This document shows positions 25,376 to 34,522 of a stretch of DNA of 64,000 nucleotides, in pieces. Within the stretch, counting starts at the first letter, position 1. Every line of letters starts with the position of its first letter. Where the stretch lies: the NCBI RefSeq assembly GCF_036226445.1, contig NZ_CP108474.1:930001-994000 (forward strand). Direction: 5' to 3'. The position numbers and the translations under genes were made by a program. Under the pieces are notes generated by a model. That model was not told the DNA's origin, made no database searches, and was given only the letters and a program-made list of their open reading frames with translations. Source of the stretch: Streptomyces sp. NBC_01255 (GTDB taxonomy: Bacteria; Actinomycetota; Actinomycetes; Streptomycetales; Streptomycetaceae).

Positions 25376-25415
25376 ATTCTGGTCTGGACCAACGAAGTGG
25401 TCAAGTCCTTGACCA
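25376..25415 (-). promoter_or_regulatory. Promoter with two dre-like (DasR/GntR-type) palindromes
   Basis: On the minus strand a -35 TTGACC (25404-25399) and -10 CAGAAT (25381-25376) are 17 bp apart. TGGTC-TG-GACCA (25380-25391) is a perfect 5-2-5 palindrome differing in one base from the DasR core TGGTCTAGACCA and touches the -10. TGGTCAAG-TC-CTTGACCA (25398-25415) is a perfect 8-2-8 palindrome covering the -35. Centres are 21 bp apart, on the same helix face. Confidence 0.7.
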
Positions 25416-25553
25416 TCTCGTTTCAGCCTCCGGATGGACGAACCGGAGCCTTACCTTCGGTAAGCGACCGCACGCCGTACGGAGGCCGTCCTGTCGCGCG
25501 CCGCCCCGGCCTGGGGCACGGTGGAGGGACGCACCGAGAGGAGTTCGGCCCCC

Positions 25554-25769
25554 ATGTCGAATCACACCTACCGCGTCACCGAGATCGTCGGGACGTCCAC
25601 CGAAGGCGTCGACGAAGCCATCCGCAACGGCATCAACCGCGCCGCGCAGACGCTGCGGGGCCTCGACTGGTTCGAGGTCACGCAGGTCCGCGGCCATATC
25701 GTCGAAGGCGCGATCGAGCACTACCAGGTGGGGCTCAAGGTCGGCTTCCGCCTGGAGGACGAGAGCTGA
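25554..25769 (+). CDS. Dodecin family flavin-binding protein
   Basis: A 71-residue protein with the dodecin fold: YRVTEIVGTSTEGVDEAI, RAAQTLRGLDWFEVTQVRG and IEHYQVGLKVGFRLED. Dodecins form hollow dodecamers that store or buffer flavins (or CoA in some actinobacteria); the DWFEV tryptophan stacks on the isoalloxazine ring. The ATG (MSNHTYRV) has GAGAGGAG upstream. Length is exactly that of the family. It is followed by 14-bp tandem repeats. Confidence 0.95.
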   Translation: MSNHTYRVTEIVGTSTEGVDEAIRNGINRAAQTLRGLDWFEVTQVRGHIVEGAIEHYQVGLKVGFRLEDES

Positions 25770-25786
25770 CGGACGGCGAGGGAACG

Positions 25787-25842
25787 ACGTCCGACGAGCG
25801 ACGTCCGACGAGCGACGTCCGACGAGCGGCGCCCGACGGACG
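25787..25842. repeat. 14-bp tandem repeat between dodecin and HAD genes
   Basis: Three perfect head-to-tail copies of ACGTCCGACGAGCG (25787-25800, 25801-25814, 25815-25828) and a degenerate fourth (25829-25842) in the spacer of two convergent genes. Confidence 0.9.
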
Positions 25843-25866
25843 ACCGAGCCCGGGTGGCCGGGCGGA

Positions 25867-26355
25867 TCAGGTCCGGCCCTCCTTCTCCTGGGCGTCCGTC
25901 AGCACCTCCGACGAAACCGCCCAGTGGGCGCGTACGACGCGGAACCCGGCCGCCTCCGCCGCGTCGCAGACCAGTGCGTCGTCGTCGACGAGCATCCGGA
26001 TCTCACGGTCGGCGCCGAGCCGCCGGAGCACCTCCACCTTGGTCACCCTGGCCGGCCTGAAGTCCCGGTCGCCCCGCATGTGGATCCGGCCCTCCGGCAG
26101 CCCCTGCGCTGCCAGCCAGGCCACGGTGGCCCGCCGGCAGCGCTCCGGCCGCCCGGTCAGGTAGACCACCTCGCACTCCTCGGCCGCGTCACGGCACAGC
26201 TCGACGCCCTCCGCCAGCGGCGGATCGTCGGGCGCCGCCGCGAAGAAGCCGCGCCAGTCCTTGGGCCGCGCCTCCAGGAAGTGCTGGCGGTGGGCGGTCG
26301 CGGAGAGGGTGTTGTCCAGGTCGAAGACGGCCAGTGGCCGGGTGTCGCGTGTCAC
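25867..26355 (-). CDS. HAD-like phosphatase (polynucleotide kinase phosphatase-type)
   Basis: A 162-residue HAD hydrolase. Motif I is AVFDLDNTLS (DxDxT, about 9-18), motif II VVYLTGRP (about 58-65), and motif III/IV MLVDDDALVCDAAEAAGFRVV (split: MLVDDDALVCD, AAEAAGFRVV). It resembles the phosphatase domain of actinobacterial polynucleotide kinase/phosphatase-like proteins but has no kinase part. The GTG start directly precedes the catalytic strand. The substrate is uncertain. Confidence 0.85.
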   Translation of the reverse strand: MTRDTRPLAVFDLDNTLSATAHRQHFLEARPKDWRGFFAAAPDDPPLAEGVELCRDAAEECEVVYLTGRPERCRRATVAWLAAQGLPEGRIHMRGDRDFRPARVTKVEVLRRLGADREIRMLVDDDALVCDAAEAAGFRVVRAHWAVSSEVLTDAQEKEGRT

Positions 26356-26474
26356 GGCCCCAGCGTAGGAGCAGGTGTACGCCGCCGCCTCACGCTTTCC
26401 GGCCCGCGCCCGCGGACCCCGGACCCGACACCCCGTGCCGGGAATCCCTCGCCGCTCCCGGCGTTGGACCGTAC

Positions 26475-27536
26475 GTGAGCACCTTCCTCGACGGCATCCG
26501 ATTCTCCGTCCTCGACCGCTCCCGCACGCGGGAGGGCGAGGACGCCCCACAGGCGCTGCGCGACACCGTGCGCCTCGCCCAGGAGGTGGAGGCCCTCGGC
26601 TACCACCGGTTCTGGGTGTCGGAGCACCACAGCGTGCCCGGGGTCGCCGGCTCGGCGCCGACGGTGCTCGCCGCCGCGGTGGCCGCCTCGACGTCCACCG
26701 TGCGGGTCGGCACGGGCGGGGTGATGCTGCCCAACCACCAGCCGCTGGTCGTGGCCGAGCAGTTCGGGGTCCTGGAGTCCCTCTTCCCCGGCCGGATCGA
26801 CATGGGCGTCGGCCGCTCGGTCGGTTTCACGGACGGCATCCGGCGGGCCCTCGGGCGCGACAAGGAGGACGCCGACCGGTTCGGGGAGCAGCTCGACGAG
26901 CTCCTCGGCTGGTTCACCGGAGAGCAGACGGCCCATCCGCAGGTGCACGCCCGGCCCGCGGAGGGCCTGCGGGTCCCGCCGTTCGTCCTCGCGACGGGCG
27001 AGGGCGCGGCGATCGCCGCGGCGGCCGGCCTTCCGCTGGTCATCGGCGACCTGCGGGGCCGGGACCGCGTCCTCGCCGCCGTCGACACGTACCGCTCCGC
27101 CTTCCGTCCCTCCCCGTGGGCCGCCGAGCCGTACGTGGTCGTGGCCGGGACGGTCGTGGTGGCGGACAGCGAGGCGGCGGCCCGCCGGCTGCTGATGCCG
27201 GAGGCCTGGTCCCTCGCGTACTCCCGCACCCGCGGCGTGTTCCCGCCGCTCGCCCCGCCCGAGCGGATCGAGGAGCCGGCGCTGACCGGCCGGATGACGG
27301 AGAAGCAGCGCGGCTTCTACGAGTCCGGTCTCGTGGGTCATGTGCACGGCACGGAGGAGCAGGTGGCCGAGGCGCTGGAGCGGGCCGTGAAGGAGACCGG
27401 GGCCCAGGAGGTGCTGGTGACCACGAGCACGTACGACCGGGCGGCGCTGAGCGACTCGTACCGCGGGCTTGCGCGGGCCGTCGGCCTGACGGCGCCGGCC
27501 ACCACCCACCCGACCGGGGCAAACAGGGAGCAGTAG
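26475..27536 (+). CDS. Luciferase-like (LLM) flavin-dependent oxidoreductase
   Basis: A 353-residue F420/FMN-dependent monooxygenase-like protein. Characteristic strings are FSVLDRSRTREGEDAPQAL, GYHRFWVSEHHSVPGVAGSAP (split: GYHRFWVSEHH, SVPGVAGSAP), VRVGTGGVMLPNHQPLVVAEQ (split: VRVGTGGVMLPN, HQPLVVAEQF) and PGRIDMGVGRSVG, which define the MsnO8-type LLM group. A GTG start is used; the TTG-rich upstream is non-coding. Substrate unknown. It precedes the UvrA-like gene by 13 bp. Confidence 0.93.
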   Translation: MSTFLDGIRFSVLDRSRTREGEDAPQALRDTVRLAQEVEALGYHRFWVSEHHSVPGVAGSAPTVLAAAVAASTSTVRVGTGGVMLPNHQPLVVAEQFGVLESLFPGRIDMGVGRSVGFTDGIRRALGRDKEDADRFGEQLDELLGWFTGEQTAHPQVHARPAEGLRVPPFVLATGEGAAIAAAAGLPLVIGDLRGRDRVLAAVDTYRSAFRPSPWAAEPYVVVAGTVVVADSEAAARRLLMPEAWSLAYSRTRGVFPPLAPPERIEEPALTGRMTEKQRGFYESGLVGHVHGTEEQVAEALERAVKETGAQEVLVTTSTYDRAALSDSYRGLARAVGLTAPATTHPTGANREQ

Positions 27537-27549
27537 CTAATATCGATGC

Positions 27550-29916
27550 ATGCGTGACAGACCCCACGATCCGTACGTCCGTGTCCGCGGCGCCCGCGAG
27601 CACAACCTCGCCGGGGTCGACGTCGACATCCCGCGCGACGCACTCGTCGCCTTCACCGGGGTGTCCGGTTCGGGCAAGTCGTCGCTCGCCTTCGGGACGA
27701 TCTACGCGGAGGCGCAGCGGCGCTACTTCGAATCGGTCGCGCCGTACGCGCGGCGGCTGATCCATCAGGTGGGGGCGCCCGCGGTCGGCGAGATCAGCGG
27801 GCTGCCCCCGGCGGTCTCCCTGGAACAGCGCCGGTCCTCGCCGAACGCCCGCTCCTCGGTCGGCACGGTGACGACGCTCTCCAACTCGTTGCGGATGCTG
27901 TTCTCGCGGGCCGGCCGCTACCCGGAGGGCGCGGCCCGGCTCGACTCCGACGCCTTCTCCCCCAACACGGCGACGGGCGCGTGCCCTTCGTGCCACGGCA
28001 TCGGCCGGATCCACGAGACGAGCGAGGAACTCCTCGTCCCGGATCAGGATCTGTCGATCCGTCAAGGTGCCATCGCCGCCTGGCCGGGCGCCTGGCAGGG
28101 GAAAAACCTGCGGGACGTCCTGGACACCCTCGGGTACGACGTCGACCGGCCGTGGCGCGAGCTGGCCGCGAAGGACCGGGAGTGGATCCTCTTCACCGAG
28201 GAGCAGCCGGTGGTCACGGTGCACCCGGTGCGGGAGGCGGAGCGCATCCAACGCCCTTACCAGGGCACGTACATGAGTGCCCGGCGGTACGTCCTGCGGA
28301 CGTTCGCGGACTCGAAGAGCACGACGCTGCGGGCGAAGGCGGAGCGGTTCCTGTCGAGTGCGCCCTGCCCGGTGTGCGGCGGCAGCCGGCTGCGCCCGGA
28401 GGCGCTCGCGGTGACCTTCGCGGGGCGGACGATCGCCGAGCTGGCCGCGCTGCCGCTGACGGTCCTGGCCGGGCTCCTCTCGGCGACGCCGACGGGCGGT
28501 ACGGAGACGGGCACCGAGGAGACGGCGCGCGTCCTCACCGAGGACCTCGTCGCCCGGATCGCCACGGTCACCGAACTCGGTCTCGGCTACCTCAGCCTGG
28601 ACCGCGCGACGCCGACCCTCTCCAACGGGGAGCTCCAGCGGCTGCGGCTCGCCACCCAGCTGCGCGCGGGGCTCTTCGGTGTCGTGTACGTGCTCGACGA
28701 GCCGTCCGCCGGTCTGCACCCGGCCGACACCGAGGCGCTCCTCGTGGTCCTCGACCGGCTGAAGGAGGCAGGGAACTCGGTCTTCGTCGTCGAGCACCAT
28801 CTCGACGTCGTCCGTCACGCCGACTGGCTCGTCGACGTCGGGCCGCGCGCCGGGGTGCACGGCGGACACGTCCTGCACAGCGGTCCGCCGCAGGAGCTGG
28901 CGGCCGTCGAGGCGTCCGCGACCCGGCGCTTCCTCTTCGACCGGCGGCCGGCGCCCGCGCGGACGGTGCGCGCTCCGTCGGGCTGGCTGCGTACGGGCTC
29001 GGTGACCCGGCACAATCTGCGGGCGGTCGACGCGGCCTTCCCGCTCGGTGTCCTCACCGCCGTGACGGGTGTGTCGGGTTCGGGCAAGTCGACCCTCGTC
29101 GGCGCGCTGACCGAGGAACTGCCCGGGGTGGGCCGCCTGGTGACGGTGGACCAGCGTCCGATCGGGCGGACCCCACGCTCCAACCTCGCCACGTACACGG
29201 GTCTCTTCGACGTCGTGCGGAAGCTGTTCACCGAGACGGAGGAGGCGCGGGCACGCGGCTACAAGGCGGGCCGCTTCTCCTTCAACGTCTCCGGCGGGCG
29301 CTGCGAGACCTGCCAGGGCGAGGGTTTCGTCTCGGTGGAGCTCCTCTTCCTGCCGAGCACCTACGCGCCGTGCCCCGACTGCCACGGCGCGCGGTACAAC
29401 CCCGAGACGCTTCAGGTGCGGCTGCGCGGGCTCACGATCGCCGAAGTCCTGGACCTCACCGTCGAGTCGGCGGCGGAGTTCTTCGACGACGTCCCGGCCG
29501 CCGCCCGGAGCCTGCGGACGCTGCTGGAGGTGGGCCTCGGCTATCTGCGGCTCGGGCAGCCGGCCACTGAGCTGTCCGGCGGCGAGGCGCAGCGCATCAA
29601 GCTCGCCTCCGAGCTCCAGCGTCCGCGCCGCTCCGCCACGCTGTACGTGCTGGACGAGCCGACGACGGGGCTGCACCCGGCGGATGTCGAGGTCCTGATG
29701 CGTCAGCTCCACGGCCTCGTGGACGCGGGCCACTCCGTGATCGTCGTCGAGCACGACATGGACGTGGTCGCCACCGCCGACTGGGTCCTCGACCTGGGCC
29801 CGGGCGGCGGCGACGAGGGCGGCCGGGTGGTGTCGGAGGGCCCTCCGGCCGAGGTGGCCGCCTCCCCGGCGAGCCGGACGGCTCCGTACCTGGCCCGGGC
29901 GCTCGCCGGCGGATGA
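27550..29916 (+). CDS. UvrA-like ABC ATPase (short paralogue)
   Basis: A 788-residue tandem ABC ATPase. Walker A motifs are [12 protein letters not shown] (about 37-48) and [12 protein letters not shown] (about 508-519); ABC signatures are [11 protein letters not shown] (degenerate) and [11 protein letters not shown]; zinc knuckles are CPSCHG...CPVCGG in the first half and CETCQGEG...CPDCHG in the second. It is about 150 residues shorter than UvrA, lacking most of the UvrB-binding insertion, as in class II UvrA/drug-resistance paralogues. TAATAT at 27538-27543 places a possible transcription start at the ATG, so the mRNA may be leaderless. Role in DNA damage or drug tolerance is inferred. Confidence 0.92.
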   Translation: MRDRPHDPYVRVRGAREHNLAGVDVDIPRDALVAFTGVSGSGKSSLAFGTIYAEAQRRYFESVAPYARRLIHQVGAPAVGEISGLPPAVSLEQRRSSPNARSSVGTVTTLSNSLRMLFSRAGRYPEGAARLDSDAFSPNTATGACPSCHGIGRIHETSEELLVPDQDLSIRQGAIAAWPGAWQGKNLRDVLDTLGYDVDRPWRELAAKDREWILFTEEQPVVTVHPVREAERIQRPYQGTYMSARRYVLRTFADSKSTTLRAKAERFLSSAPCPVCGGSRLRPEALAVTFAGRTIAELAALPLTVLAGLLSATPTGGTETGTEETARVLTEDLVARIATVTELGLGYLSLDRATPTLSNGELQRLRLATQLRAGLFGVVYVLDEPSAGLHPADTEALLVVLDRLKEAGNSVFVVEHHLDVVRHADWLVDVGPRAGVHGGHVLHSGPPQELAAVEASATRRFLFDRRPAPARTVRAPSGWLRTGSVTRHNLRAVDAAFPLGVLTAVTGVSGSGKSTLVGALTEELPGVGRLVTVDQRPIGRTPRSNLATYTGLFDVVRKLFTETEEARARGYKAGRFSFNVSGGRCETCQGEGFVSVELLFLPSTYAPCPDCHGARYNPETLQVRLRGLTIAEVLDLTVESAAEFFDDVPAAARSLRTLLEVGLGYLRLGQPATELSGGEAQRIKLASELQRPRRSATLYVLDEPTTGLHPADVEVLMRQLHGLVDAGHSVIVVEHDMDVVATADWVLDLGPGGGDEGGRVVSEGPPAEVAASPASRTAPYLARALAGG

Positions 29917-29955
29917 CCGCCCGGGAGCACCCCGCCCCCGCTCCTCCCGCCTTCT

Positions 29956-29985
29956 CCCCTACCCCTACCCCTACCCCTACCCCTT
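29956..29985. repeat. CCCCTA hexanucleotide repeat at the end of the succinate dehydrogenase operon
   Basis: Four perfect copies of CCCCTA (29956-29979) followed by CCCCTT. The last copy contains the TAG stop codon (minus strand) of the iron-sulfur subunit gene. A simple slippage repeat. Confidence 0.85.
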
Positions 29986-30719
29986 CACCTTCCGCCGCGC
30001 CCGCAGCCATTCCTTGTTCATCGCCGCGATCGACGGCAGCGGGATCCCCTTCGGGCACGCCGTCGCGCACTCACCCGTCAGCGTGCAGCCGCCGAAGCCC
30101 TCCGCGTCCATCTGGGCCACCATGTCGAGGACCCTGGTCTCGCGTTCCGGGGAACCCTGCGGCAGGACGTTCAGGTGGTTGATCTTCGCCGAGGTGAAGA
30201 GCATCGCCGAGCCGTTGGGGCAGGCCGCGACACAGGCGCCGCAGCCGATGCACTCCGCGTGCTCGAAGGCGGAGTCCGCGTCGGCCTTCGGGACGGGGGT
30301 GGCGTGGGCCTCGGGCGCCGAGCCCGTGGGGGCGCTGATGTAGCCGCCGGACTGGATGACGCGGTCGAAGGCGGAGCGGTCGACCACCAGGTCCTTGACG
30401 ACGGGGAAGGCCGCCGCACGCCAGGGCTCGATGTCGATCGTGTCGCCGTCGCGGAAGGAGCGCATGTGGAGCTGGCACGTGGTGGTGCGCTCGGGGCCGT
30501 GGGCGTCGCCGTTGATGACGAGGCTGCACGCGCCGCAGATGCCCTCGCGGCAGTCGTGGTCGAAGGCGACGGGGTCCTCGCCGCGCAGGATGAGGGCCTC
30601 GTTGAGGGTGTCGAGCATCTCCAGGAACGACATGTCGGCGGAGATGCCGTCGACGTCGTAGGTGGACATGGCGCCGGGGGCGTCGGCGTTCCGCTGGCGC
30701 CAGACGCGCAGGGTGAGCC

Positions 30720-30723
<4 letters not shown>
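29977..30723 (-). CDS. sdhB: Succinate dehydrogenase/fumarate reductase iron-sulfur subunit
   Basis: A 248-residue electron-transfer subunit. The N-terminal plant-ferredoxin-type cluster site is [15 protein letters not shown] (three cysteines) with a later CQL; the C-terminal part holds [15 protein letters not shown] and [15 protein letters not shown] for the other two clusters. It carries electrons from the flavoprotein to the membrane cytochrome. The ATG overlaps the flavoprotein stop by four bases. Streptomyces have a second, main Sdh elsewhere; this three-gene set is the cytochrome b558 type. Confidence 0.93.
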
Positions 30724-32702
<1,979 letters not shown>

Positions 32703-33428
32703 TCAGCTCACCACTCCGGTCATGACGGCGACGGGTACGGAGACGAAGCCCGCGGTCAGGACGAGCGCGAGGGTGTTCGCGGCGGCCCTGAGGAGGCGCT
32801 CGCGGCGGGCGTTGCCGACGCCCAGGGTCTGGGCGGCGCTCCAGAAGCCGTGGCGGACGTGGAGGCCGACGGCGAGCATGGCGACGATGTAGATGACGTT
32901 GCCGTACCAGGTGGAGAAGGTGTCGACGACGTTCTGGTAGGGCTTGCCCTCCTCGAAGCCGCCGGGGTGCACGGTGCCGGTGGTGAGGTCGAGGATGTGC
33001 CAGACGATGAAGAGGGCGAGGATGATCCCGCCCCAGCGCATGGTGCGGGTGGCGTACGAGGCGCGCCTGCGGCGGTGGACGTACGCGGTGGGGCGGGCCT
33101 TCACGTCGCGCCGGCTGAGCTGGTACGCGGAGACGGCGTGGGCGCCGACGGCGGCGAGGAGCACGATCCGGACGAGCCAGAGGGCCCACTCGTGGTGCAG
33201 GACGGGGGCGCCCATCACCCGCAGCCAGTGGCCGTAGGCGTTGAACTCCTCGGGGCCGAAGAAGACCTTCAGGTTGCCGGCGACATGGGCGACGAGATAG
33301 CCGAGCATGAGCAGCCCGCTGACGGCCATGACCGTCTTCTTGCCGAGGGTCGATGACAGGAATCCGCGTGACGGTGTGGGGGACGGCGGGCGGCCCGTCG
33401 TCCGGTCCCTCGTGGGTGCCAGAGCCAT
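32703..33428 (-). CDS. sdhC: Succinate dehydrogenase cytochrome b558 membrane subunit
   Basis: A 241-residue membrane protein with five helices, the B. subtilis-type cytochrome b558 family. Haem-ligand histidines lie in YLVAHVAGNLKVFFG, HHEWALWL, GAHAVSAYQLSRR, VWHILDLTTGTVHPGG and GLHVRHGFWSA. It anchors the complex and passes electrons to quinone. The ATG (MALAPTRDR) was chosen where homology begins. It is the first gene of the operon and faces the LysR gene across a palindromic LysR-type box. Confidence 0.92.
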   Translation of the reverse strand: MALAPTRDRTTGRPPSPTPSRGFLSSTLGKKTVMAVSGLLMLGYLVAHVAGNLKVFFGPEEFNAYGHWLRVMGAPVLHHEWALWLVRIVLLAAVGAHAVSAYQLSRRDVKARPTAYVHRRRRASYATRTMRWGGIILALFIVWHILDLTTGTVHPGGFEEGKPYQNVVDTFSTWYGNVIYIVAMLAVGLHVRHGFWSAAQTLGVGNARRERLLRAAANTLALVLTAGFVSVPVAVMTGVVS

Positions 33429-33486
33429 GCCCCCGACGCTAGGGCCGAACGACCCGAGAGGTCCAAGACATGGTCCGGCTGATCTC

Positions 33487-33503
33487 GATAGGCACAACCT
33501 ATC
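33487..33503. promoter_or_regulatory. LysR-type box and leaderless lysR promoter
   Basis: GATAGG-cacaa-CCTATC (33487-33503) is a perfect inverted repeat containing T-N11-A, the LysR-family consensus. It lies between divergent sdhC and lysR. TACGCT at 33513-33518 is a -10 ending six bases before the lysR ATG, so that transcript is probably leaderless. Confidence 0.65.
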
Positions 33504-33524
33504 CGTGTCCCCTACGCTGGGGTC

Positions 33525-34436
33525 ATGCAGTTCCAGCAGCTCCTCTACTTCGTCGCCGTGGCCGAGACCCGTCACTTCACGCGGGCGGCCGAGCGCGTCC
33601 ATGTCTCGCAGCCCTCGCTCTCCCAGCAGATCAAGGCCCTGGAAGGGGAGTTGGGCGCGGAGCTGTTCAGCCGGGCCCGGGGGAACATCACGCTCACCGA
33701 CGCGGGCGAGGCGCTGCTGCCGCTCGCGCGCCGGATCCTCGCCGACACGGAGACGGCCCGGCTGGAGGTGCAGGAGCTGGCGCAGCTCAAGCGGGGCAGG
33801 GTGCGGCTCGGCGCGACGCCGAGCCTGTGCACGGGGCTGCTCCCGGACGTGCTGCGCGCCTTCCACGACCTGCACCCGGGAATCGAGCTCCTCATCGAGG
33901 AGGGCGGCTCGCACGATCTCGTACGGGAGCTGGCGCGCGGGGCGCTCGACCTGGCCCTGGTGGTGCTGCCGCTGCCGTCCCCGTCACCGGCGCTGACGAC
34001 GGTCGAGCTGCTCCGGGAGGACCTGGTGGTCGTCACCTCGGCCTCGGCTCCGGCGCCGGGGCGTCCGGTGCGGATCAAGGACCTGCGGGACCAGCCGCTC
34101 GTGATGTTCCGGCACGGCTACGACCTGCGGGAACTGACCGTGGCGGCCTGCCGGGCGGAGGGTTTCGAGCCGACGTTCACGGTCGAGGGCGGGGAGCTGG
34201 ACGCGGTGCTCGGTTTCGTCCGGGCGGGGCTCGGGCTCGCGGTCGTCCCGGCGATGGTCGCGGCGCGGGCGGGCCGCGATCTGCGGGTGACGGCGCTCGC
34301 CCGGCCGGGGCTGCGGCGTACGATCGCGCTCGCGCACCGGAGCGACGTGGCGCCCCCGAGGGCGGCGCGCGAGCTCCAGCGGATACTGCTGGCCTCGCGG
34401 CGGAGCGGCCCGGACCGGGCCGCGGACATCGGCTGA
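33525..34436 (+). CDS. LysR family transcriptional regulator
   Basis: A 303-residue regulator. The winged helix-turn-helix is FVAVAETRHFTRAAERVHVSQPSLSQQIKALE (split: FVAVAETRHFTRAAERVHVS, QPSLSQQIKALE, about 9-40), followed by the linker helix and a periplasmic-binding-like effector domain (about 90-295). The ATG lies right after a -10-like TACGCT. It probably controls the divergent sdhCAB operon, either activating or repressing it in response to a carbon metabolite (inference). Confidence 0.93.
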   Translation: MQFQQLLYFVAVAETRHFTRAAERVHVSQPSLSQQIKALEGELGAELFSRARGNITLTDAGEALLPLARRILADTETARLEVQELAQLKRGRVRLGATPSLCTGLLPDVLRAFHDLHPGIELLIEEGGSHDLVRELARGALDLALVVLPLPSPSPALTTVELLREDLVVVTSASAPAPGRPVRIKDLRDQPLVMFRHGYDLRELTVAACRAEGFEPTFTVEGGELDAVLGFVRAGLGLAVVPAMVAARAGRDLRVTALARPGLRRTIALAHRSDVAPPRAARELQRILLASRRSGPDRAADIG

Positions 34437-34522
34437 GGCGGTCGTCACCCGCCCCGTCCGCTCCACCTGAACCCCCGTAAATCCGCGTGCGGCAGACCGT
34501 CGGCGGCTGCGAGCATGCCTCC

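Noticed and set aside
27550..29916. Call as the canonical uvrA repair gene
   Set aside because: It is about 150 residues too short and lacks the UvrB-binding insertion region, so a paralogue call is safer.
29956..29985. CCCCTA repeat as telomere-like DNA
   Set aside because: Only four copies inside a gene end; Streptomyces telomeres are palindromic hairpin structures, not such repeats.
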